NCBI RefSeq assembly: GCF_000953855.2 | Contig: NZ_DF970270.1 | Coordinates: 1 to 64,000, forward strand | Direction of reading: 5' to 3' | Length of the DNA stretch: 64,000 bases | From: Mizugakiibacter sediminis | Lineage (GTDB): Bacteria > Pseudomonadota > Gammaproteobacteria > Xanthomonadales > Rhodanobacteraceae | Shown here: piece by piece, positions 47,638 to 59,308 of the stretch | Layout: every line of letters begins with the position of its first letter | How positions within the stretch are numbered: the first letter of the stretch is position 1 | Notes under the pieces: generated by a model | What the model saw: only the letters and a program-made list of their open reading frames with translations | The model's database searches: none | Told to the model about the DNA's origin: nothing | Translations under genes and position numbers: made by a program

Positions 47638-48312
47638 TCAGTTGCGTACCGCGATGCGGTACTGGCTGATGGTGACCGCGCGGCCGTTGCCGGCCGCGGT
47701 GGCGACGCTCATCACTTCGAAGAACTTGGAAGCGCCGCCGCCGGCGGCGCCGCTGCCGATGCCGCGGTAGCCCGCCGCCTGCGCGCCGCCGCTGCCCTCG
47801 GAGAGCACGGTGCCGTCGGGCACCACGGCCAGCGCGGCGGTCGGATAGCCGTTGCAGCTGTTGCCGACGGGCGGCAGGCACAGCATCACGTCGGTCTTCC
47901 AGGTGTTCGGCGCGTACAGGTCCTCGCCCGCCTGCAGGCTGCCGTAGAGCAGCTCGGGATGGCCGTTGCTGTCGCGGGTGAGGCCGCGCTCGAACGCGTT
48001 CCAGGGCGCCTTGCTCGGGTCGAAATCGAAATTGTCGTCGGGAATGTCGCCGCTCCAGGACGCCGGCCAGCCGCGGTTGAAGATGTGCTCCTCGAAGATC
48101 GAGGTCGATCCGGACGTGGTCAGCGCGGTGCGCATCGTCTCCGATGTTTCGAAGGCGTGCTCGCTGCTGGCGACGTTGTTGACCATGCGCATTTCCAGCA
48201 GCGTGCCCTGCATCGCGATCACCGCGACCACGGACAGCACGACCAGGAACACCAGTCCCACGAACAGGGCGACGCCTCGTTGGCGACGCGCGGTGGTCAC
48301 GTTGCTGCTCAT
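47638..48312 (-). CDS. pilX: Type IV minor pilin PilX
   Basis: The 224-aa protein starts MSSNVTTARRQRGVALFVGL with a PilX_N-type leader: G-V-A-L rather than G-F-S-L and a hydrophobic helix to residue ~38, then MRMVNNVASSEHAFETSE, the conserved first part of the globular domain. PilX is a core minor pilin that links to PilY1, whose gene follows 20 bp downstream. Its ATG overlaps the pilW stop. Confidence 0.9.
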   Translation of the reverse strand: MSSNVTTARRQRGVALFVGLVFLVVLSVVAVIAMQGTLLEMRMVNNVASSEHAFETSETMRTALTTSGSTSIFEEHIFNRGWPASWSGDIPDDNFDFDPSKAPWNAFERGLTRDSNGHPELLYGSLQAGEDLYAPNTWKTDVMLCLPPVGNSCNGYPTAALAVVPDGTVLSEGSGGAQAAGYRGIGSGAAGGGASKFFEVMSVATAAGNGRAVTISQYRIAVRN

Positions 48313-49454
48313 CACTTGTTCCTGATGCGGTTGCGGATCTGCACGGTCTGCACGAAGGCCGTGCGCACGAACTTGCCGGCGGTGAAGCTGCCGCGCGAAT
48401 ACGGCGTGAAGCCGACGCACTTGCTGGTGTCGACGCTGGTCGGCGTGACCGAGTAGGTGCAGGCGTTGGCGTCGCCGGTCGCGAGATCGGGCGTCAGCGC
48501 GAACGTGCCCGAGTAGCCGACGCCCTGATCCGGCGTCTGCCCCACCGCCACCAGGCCGAGCTTGACCGCGATCACCTGCGGCCACAGGTTGCCGGAGGTC
48601 ACCGCCGCGGCGGACAGGTAGCGCACCGGCACGATCTGGTTGGGGTTGGCGGGATCCATCACCCCGTACTCGACCTTCAGCTGCTCGATGCCCTCGACCA
48701 CCGGCTCGGCGACGAGACCGGAGCTGCCGAGGCGCAGACGCATCAGCGTGGGCACCGGCTCCGCGGCGTCGCCGTCGTCGGCGGTGCCGCAGATGCCGTC
48801 GGCGCCGGCATCGCTGCAAGGCTGCAGGTAGTACATCTCGACGTGGTAGGGATAGACGTAGCGGCCGATCGCGCTGGCCGCGGGCGTCGTCGGCACGGTC
48901 TCGCCGTTCTTGAACATCGCCGCCTGCTGGCCGACCGCGGATACCACGAACGCCGCGACGGGCGTCGCCGCGATGGTGGAGGCCGCCGCCGGGTTGATGC
49001 CGTCGGGGCCGGAATAGCGCACCACCACCACGTCGGAGCCCTTGATGTAGTTGCTGTTGGGCACGCAACCGGCCAGCGGGAAGGAGCTGCCGCCGACGTA
49101 GCCGTAGATCTCGTTGGTGACGTCGCGCACCCAGCTCGAATCGCAGCCGCTGCGGCTGCTGAAGGTGGCGGTGTTCGCCTGGCTGGTGAACGTCACGTTG
49201 CCGGCGCGGTTGCCGCCCCAGAAGCCCGCCTCGCGCAGCGAGTAGCCGATGGCGCCGCTGGCGAAGCGCATGTTCTGCTGCGTGTAGTTGCCGCTCTCCT
49301 GCAGGTGGAAGGCCTTGCGGTTGGCGAGCAGGACGTTGATCAGGCCGGCCACGACGATCAGGCCGAGCACCATCGCGACCATCAGCTCGATCAGCGAAAA
49401 GCCGCGCTGGCGCGGCGCGCGGCGGATGCGGGATTGACGGCTCACGGCGCGCAC
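48312..49454 (-). CDS. pilW: Type IV minor pilin PilW
   Basis: The 380-aa prepilin has a class III leader (RQRGFSLIELMVAMVLGLIV) and the PilW-type following region YTQQNMRFASGAIGYSLREAGFWG. Its length is normal for PilW, the largest of the core minor pilins, with several cysteines in the C-terminal domain. It starts two bases after the pilV stop and overlaps pilX, showing tight operon packing. Confidence 0.9.
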   Translation of the reverse strand: MRAVSRQSRIRRAPRQRGFSLIELMVAMVLGLIVVAGLINVLLANRKAFHLQESGNYTQQNMRFASGAIGYSLREAGFWGGNRAGNVTFTSQANTATFSSRSGCDSSWVRDVTNEIYGYVGGSSFPLAGCVPNSNYIKGSDVVVVRYSGPDGINPAAASTIAATPVAAFVVSAVGQQAAMFKNGETVPTTPAASAIGRYVYPYHVEMYYLQPCSDAGADGICGTADDGDAAEPVPTLMRLRLGSSGLVAEPVVEGIEQLKVEYGVMDPANPNQIVPVRYLSAAAVTSGNLWPQVIAVKLGLVAVGQTPDQGVGYSGTFALTPDLATGDANACTYSVTPTSVDTSKCVGFTPYSRGSFTAGKFVRTAFVQTVQIRNRIRNK

Positions 49455-49455
49455 C

Positions 49456-49929
49456 TCACGGCAGGTAGTCGAAACTGTAGGTGTCGCTGGCGTTGGTGCC
49501 GGTCGCGCTCTGGCCGGACCAGGTCACCGTGACCGTGTAGGCGCCGGTGACGCTGGACGGCCCCGCGATCGTGCCGCCGGCGCCGGCGGACTCCGTCTGC
49601 AGCCGCTGCAGCCACGAGTACACGTCGTTCGCCGCCACCTGGTCGGGCGTGCAGTTGCTGGCGCAGCTGACCAGCGCCGTGGGCGGCGTCGCGGCGGCGG
49701 TCACGTAGGCGCCGTGGCTGACGCCGACCGGATTGGCGCGCATGGCGTCGGCGATGCTGCGCGCCTGCATGATCGCGTGCGTGCGCGAGCCCGCCTCCTT
49801 GCCGAACTGCGCGCCCTTGATCTGCATCAGCGCCAGCCCGAGCAGGCCGAGGCTGAAGACGACGATCGCGACCATGACCTCGAGCAGGGACACGCCCCGC
49901 GCGGCGCGCGCCGAACCGAAATGCATCAT
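49456..49929 (-). CDS. pilV: Type IV minor pilin PilV
   Basis: The 157-aa prepilin begins MMHFGSARAARGVSLLEVMV, a class III leader with Glu+5, and continues with FSLGLLGLALMQIKGAQF, characteristic of PilV. The two adjacent Met codons (49929, 49926) leave a one-residue uncertainty in the start. It is the first gene of the - strand minor pilin operon; about 216 bp upstream lies the tRNA-Thr terminator, leaving room for its promoter. Confidence 0.9.
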   Translation of the reverse strand: MMHFGSARAARGVSLLEVMVAIVVFSLGLLGLALMQIKGAQFGKEAGSRTHAIMQARSIADAMRANPVGVSHGAYVTAAATPPTALVSCASNCTPDQVAANDVYSWLQRLQTESAGAGGTIAGPSSVTGAYTVTVTWSGQSATGTNASDTYSFDYLP

Positions 49930-50078
49930 CGACGGGACCCCCGATGGTCTTCCCCGCCTTCAGCATAGTCGGCGCCCGGGCGCCGGCCAGCGCCGGACGG
50001 ATCGCCGGCGCGATTTCCCCGACGAGCGGCATGCGTCCGGCCGCGCCGTGTGACGCGGTTCACGCGCCCCGCGAAACG

Positions 50079-50107
50079 CGCGAGGCCCGGCAGGGCCGGG
50101 CCTCGCG
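50079..50107 (-). terminator. Hairpin terminator after tRNA-Thr
   Basis: CGCGAGGCCCGG (50079-50090) pairs perfectly with CCGGGCCTCGCG (50096-50107) around a 5-base loop. On the - strand the hairpin is followed by CGCGTTTCG. It lies 38 bases past the tRNA-Thr 3' end. Confidence 0.75.
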
Positions 50108-50145
50108 CGGGCGCCCGTCCGATGGCCGGAGCGGAGCGCGGGATC

Positions 50146-50221
50146 TGGTGCCGGAAAAGGGATTCGAACCCCCGACCTACGCATTACGAATGCGCCGCTC
50201 TACCAGCTGAGCTATTCCGGC
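50146..50221 (-). tRNA. tRNA-Thr (anticodon CGU)
   Basis: The - strand folds as a 76-nt cloverleaf: acceptor GCCGGAA/TTCCGGC, anticodon stem GCGCA/TGCGT, loop TTCGTAA (anticodon CGU), T loop TTCGAAT and encoded CCA. A promoter and a terminator flank it. Confidence 0.95.
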
Positions 50222-50234
50222 TGAAGAACGCGAA

Positions 50235-50263
50235 ATTCTAGAAGGCGGCGCCGCGCCGCGCAA
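50235..50263 (-). promoter_or_regulatory. Promoter of tRNA-Thr
   Basis: Read on the - strand, TTGCGC (50263-50258) and TAGAAT (50240-50235) are 17 bases apart and end 13 bases before the tRNA. Confidence 0.75.
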
Positions 50264-50268
50264 GCCGA

Positions 50269-51210
50269 TCAGCCGGCCAGCCGCAGCTCCTTCGGCAGGG
50301 CGAAGGTGACGTCCTCGCTCTCGCCGTACAGCTCGCGCACGCCGGTCGCGCCCCACTCGCGCAGACGCGCCAGCACCTGCTTGACCAGCTGCTCGGGCGC
50401 GGAGGCGCCGGCGGTCAGGCCGATGCTGGTGACGCCCTCCAGCCATTCGCGGCGGATGCAGTCGGGGCCGTCGATCAGATAGGCCGGCACGCCCTGCTTC
50501 TCCGCCAGTTCGCGCAGGCGGTTGGAATTGGAGCTGTTGCGCGAGCCCACCACCAGCACCAGGCCGACCTGGCTGGCGAGCTGGCGCACGGCGTTCTGGC
50601 GGTTCTGCGTGGCGTAGCAGATGTCGTCCTTGCGCGGGCCCTCGATGCCGGGGAAGCGCGCGCGCAGCGCCTCGATGATCGCCTTGGTATCGTCCACCGA
50701 CAGCGTGGTCTGGGTGACGTAGGCCAGCGCATCCGCGCGCCGCGGCGCCAGCCCGGCGACGTCGGCCACGGTCTCGACCAGATGGATGGCGCCTTCGTTC
50801 GAAGCGTCCCACTGCCCCATCGTGCCCTCGACCTCGGGATGGCCGGCGTGACCGATCAGCACCACGTCGCGGCCGGCGCGGCCGAGCCTTGCCACCTCCA
50901 TGTGCACCTTGGTGACCAGCGGGCAGGTGGCGTCGAACACCTTGAGGCCGCGCCGCGCAGCTTCCTCGCGCACGGCCTGCGAGACGCCGTGGGCGCTGAA
51001 GATCACGGTGGCGCCGTCCGGCACCTCGTGCAGCTCGTCGACGAACACCGCGCCGCGTGCGCGCAGGCCGTCGACCACGTAGCGGTTGTGCACCACCTCG
51101 TGGCGCACGTAGATCGGCGCGCCGTAGGATTCCAGCGCGCGCTCGACGATGGCGATGGCGCGGTCGACGCCGGCGCAGAAACCGCGGGGATTGGCGAGCA
51201 GGACTTCCAT
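50269..51210 (-). CDS. ispH: 4-hydroxy-3-methylbut-2-enyl diphosphate reductase
   Basis: IspH is the last enzyme of the MEP isoprenoid pathway, an iron-sulfur protein making IPP and DMAPP. Cluster cysteines are in RGFCAGV (near residue 12), [11 protein letters not shown] (near 96) and [10 protein letters not shown] (near 195); the substrate-site SSNSNRL follows. ATG 51210 (313 aa) is preferred to 51228 because [15 protein letters not shown] is the usual N-terminus. In E. coli fkpB lies between lspA and ispH; here no such gene is present in the 142-bp gap. Confidence 0.96.
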   Translation of the reverse strand: MEVLLANPRGFCAGVDRAIAIVERALESYGAPIYVRHEVVHNRYVVDGLRARGAVFVDELHEVPDGATVIFSAHGVSQAVREEAARRGLKVFDATCPLVTKVHMEVARLGRAGRDVVLIGHAGHPEVEGTMGQWDASNEGAIHLVETVADVAGLAPRRADALAYVTQTTLSVDDTKAIIEALRARFPGIEGPRKDDICYATQNRQNAVRQLASQVGLVLVVGSRNSSNSNRLRELAEKQGVPAYLIDGPDCIRREWLEGVTSIGLTAGASAPEQLVKQVLARLREWGATGVRELYGESEDVTFALPKELRLAG

Positions 51211-51352
51211 CGGCGCCTCGAGGAACACAAGCGATCCGGATCATGCCCCCGCAAAGCGGCCATGGTCGCGACCGCGCTTGCGGGTCTGCGCCATGCGCCG
51301 CGGCCACGGTCGCTGCTGCAGGGCGGTACGCCGCGGATCCGGCGACGGGGCA

Positions 51353-51856
51353 TTATCGCCCAGCCTGCGTCGCTTTCCCACCGAACAGGCCGAACGCGAT
51401 CAGCAGCACCGCGCCGACGCTGATCGCCGAATCGGCCACGTTGAACGCCGGAAACGCCCACTGCCGCCAGTAGACCTGGACGAAATCGACCACGTGGCCG
51501 AGGCGCAGCCGGTCGATCAGGTTGCCGAGCGCGCCGCCCACCACCAGCGCCAGCGGCAGCGCGGTGCGCCAGTCGCGCCGACCGGTGCGCGCCAGCCACA
51601 CCGCCAGCACCCCGCTGACCAGCACCGCCAGCGCCACGAAAAACCAGCGCTGCCAGCCGGCGGCGTCGGCGAGGAAGCTGAAGGCCGCGCCGGTGTTGAA
51701 CGCCAGCGTCCAGTTCAGCAGCCCGGGGATCACCGCGTGCGGCATGTACGGCTCCAGCGCGGCCAGCACCCACTGCTTGGTCGCCTGGTCGAGCGCGATC
51801 ACCGCGGCGGACAGCCACAGCCAGGACAGCGCGTTGGGTTTGGAGGTCGGGGTCAT
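51353..51856 (-). CDS. lspA: Lipoprotein signal peptidase
   Basis: The inner-membrane aspartic protease cuts prolipoprotein signal peptides after lipidation. The 167-aa protein has four membrane helices and conserved blocks IALDQATKQW, FNTGAAFSFL, GGALGNLIDRL and the catalytic-Asp region FNVADSAI. It starts seven bases after the ileS stop, in the conserved ribF-ileS-lspA order. Confidence 0.96.
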   Translation of the reverse strand: MTPTSKPNALSWLWLSAAVIALDQATKQWVLAALEPYMPHAVIPGLLNWTLAFNTGAAFSFLADAAGWQRWFFVALAVLVSGVLAVWLARTGRRDWRTALPLALVVGGALGNLIDRLRLGHVVDFVQVYWRQWAFPAFNVADSAISVGAVLLIAFGLFGGKATQAGR

Positions 51857-51863
51857 GCGCGTC

Positions 51864-54716
51864 TCAGAAGTAGCGGCGATCCTCGCCGGCGCCGACGACG
51901 TTCTCGACGCAGCGGCCGCACAGTTCCGGATGGTCCGCGTGCGCGCCGACGTCGGCGCGATGGTGCCAGCAGCGCACGCACTTCGCGGCGCCGCTGGCGG
52001 CGGCGGTCACCCACGCCTCGCCGTCCGCCAGCGCCACGCGCGCGGCGTCGGCGGGCCTGGTCGCGGCATCGGCCAGCGCCAAACCTGAAGTGATGAAGAA
52101 AAAGCGCAGCTCGTCGCCGACCTCCGCATAGCGCGCGCGCAGCGCGGCATCGGCGTGGACGACGACCTCGGCTTCCAGCGACGCGCCCAGCGTGCCGGCC
52201 TTGCGCATCTCCTCCAGCACCTTCGAGGCGCCCTCGCGCAACGCCAGCAGGTCGGCCCAGAAACGGCGCTGCTCGGGCGTGCCCTGCGTCGCCTGCAGGC
52301 CGGCGTACCAGGTCTCGAACAGCACCGACTCGCCGCGCGCGCCCGGCATGTGCCGCCAGATCTCCTCGCTGGTGAACGCCAGGATCGGCGCCAGCCAGCG
52401 CACCATCGCCTCGAGGATGCGGTACATCGCGCTCTGCGCGCTGCGCCGGCCGCGGCTGTCGGTCGGCATGGTGTAGAGGCGGTCCTTGGTGATGTCGAGG
52501 TACAGCGCGCCCATCTCGTTGGTGCAGAAGTTCTGCACGCGCTGCACGATCTCCGGGAAGTCGTAGCGCTCGTAGGCGGCGACGATCGCCTGCTGCGCGT
52601 CGTGGGCCTGCTGCACCGCCCACTGGTCCAGCAGCAGGCACTGGTCCACCGGCAGCAGGTGGCGCCCGGGATCGAAGCCGTCGAGGTTGCCGAGCAGGAA
52701 GCGCGCGGTGTTGCGGATGCGCCGGTAACTGTCGGCGACGCGCTTCAGGATCTCGTCGGACACCGACATCTCGTTGCGGTAGTCGGTCGCGGCCACCCAC
52801 AGGCGCAGGATGTCGGCGCCGAGCGTGTCCATCACCTTCTGCGGCGCGACCACGTTGCCGACCGACTTCGACATCTTGCGGCCCTGCGCGTCCACGGTGA
52901 AGCCGTGGGTGAGCACGTGGTCGTACGGCGCGCGGCCGTGCATCGCCGACGAGGTCAGCAGCGAGGACTGGAACCAGCCGCGGTGCTGGTCGGAGCCTTC
53001 GAGGTACATCACCTTGTATTCGGCCGCGCCGTTCGCCTGCAGCTCGGGCCGCGCGCCGATCACGCAGGCGTGGGTGACGCCGGAGTCGAACCAGACGTCG
53101 AGCACGTCCTCGACCTTCTCGTAGCGCTCGGCCTCCGCGCCCAGCAGCTCGCGCGCGTCCAGCTCGTACCAGGCGTCGATGCCGCCCTGCTCCACCCGCC
53201 GCGCGACCTGCTCCAGCAGCTCGACGGTGCGCGGATGCGGCTCGCCGCCGGCGCGCTCGACGAACAGCGCGATCGGCACGCCCCAGGTGCGCTGGCGCGA
53301 GATGCACCAGTCCGGACGGCCCTCGATCATGCCGGCGATGCGCTCCTCGCCCCACGCCGGCACCCAGCGCACGCGCTCGATCGCGTCCAGCGCGGTCGCG
53401 CGCAGGCCGGCCTGCTCCATGCCGATGAACCACTGCGGGGTGGCGCGGAACGCCACCGGCGTCTTGTGCCGCCAGCAGTGCGGGTAGCTGTGCGTCAGCT
53501 TCGCCGCCGCCAGCAACACGCCGCGCTCGCGCAGCAGCTCGACGATGGCGTCGTCGGCCTTCCAGATGTGCTGGCCGGCGAACCGTTCGGTGCCGGGCAG
53601 GTACACGCCGCGTCCGTCGACGGGGTTCAGCACGCCGAGGCCATAGCGCTGGCCGACCGCGTAGTCCTCCTGGCCGTGGCCCGGCGCGGTGTGCACGGCG
53701 CCGGTGCCGGCGTCGGCGGTGACGTGCTCGCCGAGGATCAGCGGCACTTCGCGCGCATGGAACGGATGGCGCAGCCGCACATGTTCCAGCGTCGCGCCGT
53801 GCGCGCGGCCGAGCACCCGCACCGCGTCGACGCCGTAGCGCTTCAGCGCGGCCGCCGCCAGCGGCTCGGCCAGCACCAGCAGCACGCGACGGCCCGCGCG
53901 TTGCGGGCCCTCGACCAGCACGTACTCGAAATGGCCGTGTACCGCGACCGCGAGGTTGGCCGGCAGCGTCCACGGCGTGGTGGTCCAGATCGGCACGGCG
54001 ACGATGGCGTCGCCGGCGTCCACGCCGAACTTGGCGGCCAGCACACGCGGATCGACCGCGTCGAAAGCCACGTCGATCGCCGGCGAGGTCTTGTCCTGGT
54101 ATTCGATCTCCGCCTCGGCCAGCGCCGAGCCGCAGTCGAAGCACCAGTGCACCGGCTTGAAGCCGCGCGTGACGTGGCCGTTGGCGTAGATCTTCGCCAG
54201 CGCGCGCAGCATGTTCGCCTCGTAGGCGAAGTCCATGGTGCGGTAGGGGTTTTCCCAGTCGCCGAGCACGCCGAGGCGCTTGAAGTCGGCGCGCTGCAGG
54301 TCGATCTGCTGCGCGGCGTACTCGCGGCACTTCTGCCGGAACGTGCGCGCGTCCACGCTCTGGCCGTGGCCGACCTTGCCGAACTGCTTCTCGACGGCGA
54401 TCTCGATCGGCAGACCGTGGCAGTCCCAACCCGGCACGTAGGGCGCGCGGTAGCCGGCCAGCAGCTTCGAGCGCACCACCATGTCCTTGAGGATCTTGTT
54501 GACCGCGTGGCCGATGTGGATCGCGCCGTTGGCGTACGGCGGGCCGTCGTGCAGGACGAACACCTTGTCGCGCGCGGCGGTGCGCTGCTGGATCTGCGCG
54601 TAGCGTCCGGCCCGCTCCCATTCCGCCAGCCAGCCGGGCTCGCGCTTGGGCAGGTCGCCGCGCATGGGGAAATCGGTGGCGGGCAGGTTGATGGTGTGCT
54701 TGTAGTCGATGCTCAC
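51864..54716 (-). CDS. ileS: Isoleucyl-tRNA synthetase
   Basis: The class I synthetase charges tRNA-Ile. With GTG 54716 as start (overlapping the ribF stop as GTGA) it is 950 aa. ATP-binding HIGH ([11 protein letters not shown]) and KMSKS ([10 protein letters not shown]) motifs, the editing domain block ([14 protein letters not shown]) and a C-terminal zinc site with KCVRCWH and [10 protein letters not shown] are all present. This layout is the normal bacterial IleS1 type. The GTG start is chosen because the overlap is the usual coupling in this operon and upstream codons do not resemble the family. Confidence 0.96.
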   Translation of the reverse strand: MSIDYKHTINLPATDFPMRGDLPKREPGWLAEWERAGRYAQIQQRTAARDKVFVLHDGPPYANGAIHIGHAVNKILKDMVVRSKLLAGYRAPYVPGWDCHGLPIEIAVEKQFGKVGHGQSVDARTFRQKCREYAAQQIDLQRADFKRLGVLGDWENPYRTMDFAYEANMLRALAKIYANGHVTRGFKPVHWCFDCGSALAEAEIEYQDKTSPAIDVAFDAVDPRVLAAKFGVDAGDAIVAVPIWTTTPWTLPANLAVAVHGHFEYVLVEGPQRAGRRVLLVLAEPLAAAALKRYGVDAVRVLGRAHGATLEHVRLRHPFHAREVPLILGEHVTADAGTGAVHTAPGHGQEDYAVGQRYGLGVLNPVDGRGVYLPGTERFAGQHIWKADDAIVELLRERGVLLAAAKLTHSYPHCWRHKTPVAFRATPQWFIGMEQAGLRATALDAIERVRWVPAWGEERIAGMIEGRPDWCISRQRTWGVPIALFVERAGGEPHPRTVELLEQVARRVEQGGIDAWYELDARELLGAEAERYEKVEDVLDVWFDSGVTHACVIGARPELQANGAAEYKVMYLEGSDQHRGWFQSSLLTSSAMHGRAPYDHVLTHGFTVDAQGRKMSKSVGNVVAPQKVMDTLGADILRLWVAATDYRNEMSVSDEILKRVADSYRRIRNTARFLLGNLDGFDPGRHLLPVDQCLLLDQWAVQQAHDAQQAIVAAYERYDFPEIVQRVQNFCTNEMGALYLDITKDRLYTMPTDSRGRRSAQSAMYRILEAMVRWLAPILAFTSEEIWRHMPGARGESVLFETWYAGLQATQGTPEQRRFWADLLALREGASKVLEEMRKAGTLGASLEAEVVVHADAALRARYAEVGDELRFFFITSGLALADAATRPADAARVALADGEAWVTAAASGAAKCVRCWHHRADVGAHADHPELCGRCVENVVGAGEDRRYF

Positions 54717-55669
54717 GTTCGGGCTCCGGCGGCCGCGCGCGCGCCGCCCAGCAGGCGGCGCGCCTCGGCGGCGTCGCGATCCATCTGGCGCTTGAGCGCG
54801 TCCAGGTCGGGGAACTTCGCCTCCTCGCGCAGCTTGGCGACGAACTCCACCTCGATGCGGCGGCCATAGAGGTCGCCGTCGTAATCGAACAGGTGCGCCT
54901 CGAGCAGCGGCTCGCGGCCGTCCACCGTCGGGCGCACGCCGAGGCTGGCCACGCCCGGCCACGGGGCGTCGCCGATGCCGCGCACGCGCACCGCGAAGAT
55001 GCCGCCGACCGGCGCGACGCGCCGGCCGAGGCGCAGGTTGGCGGTGGGATAGCCGAGCTTGCGGCCGAGCCGTTCGCCGCGCACCACGCGCCCGCCGATC
55101 GCGAACGGCCGGCCCAGCAGGCGCGCCGCCGACGCGAATTCGCCCGCGGCCAGCAGCGCGCGGATGCGCGAGGCGGACACGCGCTCGCCGTCGGCCGACA
55201 CCGGCGGCAGCGCGTGCGCCTCGAAGCCGAGCGCGCCGCCGAGGCGCTGCAGCATGGCCAGATCGCCGCCGCGCCGGTGACCGAAGCGGAAATCCTCGCC
55301 CACCCAGATCTCGCGCGCGCCCAGCCGCGCGGCCAGCACCTCGCGCACGAAGGTCTCCGCGGGCATCGCCGCCAGGGCGGCGTCGAAGCGCAGCAGCAGC
55401 GTCGCCTCGATGCCGGCCTCGGCGAAGCCGAGCAGCTTCTCGCGCAGCGAGGACAGGCGCGGCAGCGGCTCGCCGCGCGCGAAGAACTGCCGCGGCAGCG
55501 GCTCGAAGCTGACCGTCACGGGAACCAGCGAGCGCGCCGCGGCGCGCTCGCGCACGCGCGCGAGCAGCGCGCGGTGGCCGCGATGCAGCCCGTCGAACGC
55601 GCCCACGGCGACGACGCTGCCGCCGGGGGCCAGGCACGGCCCCGCGACATCCCGGAAAACCTTCACCAT
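54713..55669 (-). CDS. ribF: Bifunctional riboflavin kinase / FAD synthetase
   Basis: RibF phosphorylates riboflavin to FMN and adenylates FMN to FAD. The N-terminal adenylyltransferase domain has [15 protein letters not shown] and the [12 protein letters not shown] block; the C-terminal flavokinase domain has [10 protein letters not shown] and [11 protein letters not shown] 55669 (318 aa) fits the family; the earlier in-frame start adds an unlikely tail. Its stop overlaps the ileS GTG start. Confidence 0.95.
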   Translation of the reverse strand: MVKVFRDVAGPCLAPGGSVVAVGAFDGLHRGHRALLARVRERAAARSLVPVTVSFEPLPRQFFARGEPLPRLSSLREKLLGFAEAGIEATLLLRFDAALAAMPAETFVREVLAARLGAREIWVGEDFRFGHRRGGDLAMLQRLGGALGFEAHALPPVSADGERVSASRIRALLAAGEFASAARLLGRPFAIGGRVVRGERLGRKLGYPTANLRLGRRVAPVGGIFAVRVRGIGDAPWPGVASLGVRPTVDGREPLLEAHLFDYDGDLYGRRIEVEFVAKLREEAKFPDLDALKRQMDRDAAEARRLLGGARAAAGART

Positions 55670-55718
55670 GCCGCGAGTATAGCGGTTGCGCTGCGGTGCA
55701 TCATGGCCGCGGCGCGCT

Positions 55719-57332
55719 TCAGTGCGCGCGCAGGTCGCGCAGACGGAAACCGGCGGCGAACAGCGCGCCGACATAGACCGCGCCGCCCGCGGCCACCAGC
55801 GCCGCCAGCCGCCACGCGCGCGTCGCCACCCGCACCTCCGTCCATTGCGCCCACGGCCAGAGCCAGAGCCCCGCGGCCAGCACCGCGACCATGGCCGCGC
55901 AGGCGAGCCCCAGGCGCAGCCAGTGCCGCGTCCAGCCGGGCTGGCGCCGGTACACCCCGGCGCGCTCGAGGTAGTGCCACAACTGCAGGAAATTGAGCCA
56001 GCTCGACAGCGAGCTCGCGAACGCCAGCCCGACGTGCAGCCCCGGCTGCCGGGCGACGCCCGCCAGCCACGGCAGGCGCTTCAGTTCGGGCGGCGCCCAC
56101 AGCACGAACAGCAACGCGATCAGCGCGAAGTTGAACAGCATGTTGGCGACCAAGGCGACCACGCCCGCACGCACCGGCGTCTTCGTGTCCTGCCGGGCGT
56201 AGAACGCCGGCAGCAGCGTGCGCACCAGCGCGATCGCCGGCACGCCCAGGCCCAGCGCGAGGATCGCCAGCGCCGTCATCCGCGTATCGAAGGCCGTGTA
56301 TTCGCCGTTCTGGAAGAACGTCGCCACGATCGGCTGCGCCAGCAGCATCAGCGCGAACATCGCCGGCATCGCGATCAGCAGGGTGACGCGCAGCGCCCAG
56401 TCCAGCGCGCCGGAGAAGCCGGCGCGGTCGGTGGCGACGTGGTGCCGCGCCAGCGAAGGCAGGATCACGGTGCCGAGCGCGACGCCGAACACGCCCAGCG
56501 GCAGCTCGAGGAAACGCGTGGCCTGGTACAGCCAGGTCTGCGAGCCGGTGACGAGGTAGGTGACCAGGATCGTGTCCAGCAGCAGGTTGAGCTGGGCGAT
56601 CGAGGAGCCGAACAGGGTCGGCACCATCAGCCGCAGGATGCGGCGCACGCCGGGATGGTTCCAGCCCCAGCGCGGCAGCGCGAGCAGGTCGAGCCCGCGC
56701 ACGGCCGGCAGCAGGAACAGCAACTGCAGGACGCCGGCGACCAGCACCGCCCAGCCCATCGACAGGATCGGCACCTGCAGGCGCGGCGCCAGCCACAGCG
56801 CGCCGGCGATCATGCACAGGTTGAGGATCACCGGCGCCAGCGCCGGCAGGGCGAAACGATGGAAGCTGTTGAGCACGCCGCCGGCCAGCGCCGTCAGCGA
56901 GACGAACAGCAGGAACGGAAACGTCAGCCGCAGCAGCTCGATGGTCAGGTCGAACTTGTGCGGCTCGTCCAGCGCGCCGGGCGCGAACAGCGACGCCACC
57001 TGCGGCGCGAAGAGCAGGCCGAGCGCCGTGACCACCAGCAGCACCCCGCCGAGGGTGCCGGCGACGCGCGCGGTCAGTTCCTTCAGCTCGGCGTGGTCGC
57101 GGGTTTCCTTGACCTCGGTGAACACCGGCACGAAGGCGGTGCTGAAGGAACCTTCCGCGAACAGCCGGCGCATGAAGTTGGGGATGCGGAACGCCACCAC
57201 GAAGGCGTCGGTCGCGGCGTTGGCGCCGAAGACGTGGCTCATCGCCACGTCGCGCGCCAGACCCAGCACGCGCGAGAGCATGGTCATCGAACTGAACGAC
57301 AACAGCCCGCGCAGCAGGCTGGGCCGGCTCAT
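55719..57332 (-). CDS. murJ: Lipid II flippase MurJ
   Basis: MurJ flips lipid II across the inner membrane for peptidoglycan synthesis. From ATG 57332 the 537-aa protein has about 14 membrane helices and the family blocks MTMLSRVLGLARDVAMSHVF, ATDAFVVAFRIPNFMRRLFA, EGSFSTAFVPVF and FFQNGEYTAFDT. Sequence upstream of this ATG in the same frame is the rpsT promoter region. It precedes ribF by 49 bp and is divergent from rpsT. Confidence 0.95.
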   Translation of the reverse strand: MSRPSLLRGLLSFSSMTMLSRVLGLARDVAMSHVFGANAATDAFVVAFRIPNFMRRLFAEGSFSTAFVPVFTEVKETRDHAELKELTARVAGTLGGVLLVVTALGLLFAPQVASLFAPGALDEPHKFDLTIELLRLTFPFLLFVSLTALAGGVLNSFHRFALPALAPVILNLCMIAGALWLAPRLQVPILSMGWAVLVAGVLQLLFLLPAVRGLDLLALPRWGWNHPGVRRILRLMVPTLFGSSIAQLNLLLDTILVTYLVTGSQTWLYQATRFLELPLGVFGVALGTVILPSLARHHVATDRAGFSGALDWALRVTLLIAMPAMFALMLLAQPIVATFFQNGEYTAFDTRMTALAILALGLGVPAIALVRTLLPAFYARQDTKTPVRAGVVALVANMLFNFALIALLFVLWAPPELKRLPWLAGVARQPGLHVGLAFASSLSSWLNFLQLWHYLERAGVYRRQPGWTRHWLRLGLACAAMVAVLAAGLWLWPWAQWTEVRVATRAWRLAALVAAGGAVYVGALFAAGFRLRDLRAH

Positions 57333-57362
57333 GCCCGCCCCCGGGGCGCACCCCCCAAGTAG

Positions 57363-57391
57363 TTGACCCTGTGGCGATTCTTCCGCATACT
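57363..57391 (+). promoter_or_regulatory. Promoter of rpsT
   Basis: TTGACC (57363-57368) and CATACT (57386-57391) are 17 bases apart, 39 bases before the rpsT start codon. Confidence 0.75.
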
Positions 57392-57429
57392 TAGCGCCTT
57401 TTTCCGACACCGGCGTTTGGAGTTTTCCC

Positions 57430-57693
57430 TTGGCTAACATCAAGTCCGCGAAGAAGCGCGCGAGGCAGGCGGAAGTGCGCCGCATGCGCAATGCCAGCCA
57501 GCGTTCGATGCTGCGCTCGGCGATCAAGAAGGTCGTGAAGGCCCTGGAGGCGAAGGACAAGGCCGCCGCCGAGGCCGCCTACAAGGCCGCCGAACCGGTG
57601 CTGGACCGCTACGCCAGCCGCGGCCTGATCCACAAGAACAAGGCCTCGCGCCACAAGAGCCGCCTGACCGCGCACATCCGCGCGCTGGGCTGA
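57430..57693 (+). CDS. rpsT: 30S ribosomal protein S20
   Basis: The 87-aa, very basic protein ([20 protein letters not shown] at its start) is S20, which binds the 5' domain of 16S rRNA. The start codon is TTG, as in E. coli rpsT, where the weak start takes part in autoregulation; GGAG lies 10-11 bases upstream. It has its own promoter and a strong bidirectional terminator, so it is a single-gene unit. Confidence 0.97.
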   Translation: MANIKSAKKRARQAEVRRMRNASQRSMLRSAIKKVVKALEAKDKAAAEAAYKAAEPVLDRYASRGLIHKNKASRHKSRLTAHIRALG

Positions 57694-57714
57694 GCCCGAC
57701 CGCGGCGCGAACGC

Positions 57715-57742
57715 AAAAAGGCCGGCGCGAGCCGGCTTTTTT
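57715..57742. terminator. Bidirectional terminator between rpsT and obgE
   Basis: AAAAAG, then GCCGGC-GCGA-GCCGGC (57721-57736), then TTTTTT (57737-57742): an intrinsic terminator that reads well on both strands, serving convergent rpsT (+) and obgE (-). Confidence 0.92.
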
Positions 57743-57773
57743 GTTGCCTCGACCTCCCGCGCGCGGACCGGCA

Positions 57774-59027
<1,254 letters not shown>

Positions 59028-59285
59028 TCAGCCCGCTTTGACGTTCACGGTGCGGCGGCTCTGCGGGCCCTTGGTGGTGAACTCCACCGTGCCGTCGACC
59101 AGCGCGAACAGCGTGTAGTCGCGGCCGCAGCCGACGCCGACGCCCGGATGGAACCGGGTGCCGCGCTGACGCACGATGATGTTGCCGGCCTCGACCTTCT
59201 GGCCGCCGTAGATCTTGATGCCCAGGTACTTCGGGTTGGAATCGCGGCCGTTACGCGTGGAGCCGCCAGCTTTTTTGTGTGCCAT
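59028..59285 (-). CDS. rpmA: 50S ribosomal protein L27
   Basis: The 85-aa protein starts [20 protein letters not shown], the conserved L27 N-terminus that reaches the peptidyl transferase centre, and continues with [15 protein letters not shown]. It is 23 bp downstream of rplU in the standard L21-L27 operon. Confidence 0.97.
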   Translation of the reverse strand: MAHKKAGGSTRNGRDSNPKYLGIKIYGGQKVEAGNIIVRQRGTRFHPGVGVGCGRDYTLFALVDGTVEFTTKGPQSRRTVNVKAG

Positions 59286-59308
59286 GGCTACTTACCTCCG
59301 GCCCGCGC

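Noticed and set aside
41921-47770. Very long open frame on the + strand opposite pilY1
   Set aside because: It mirrors the third-position GC bias of pilY1, is compositionally extreme (V, R, G, A, H), and has no domain. Similar long antisense frames opposite gdhB, gcdH and metH were discarded for the same reason.
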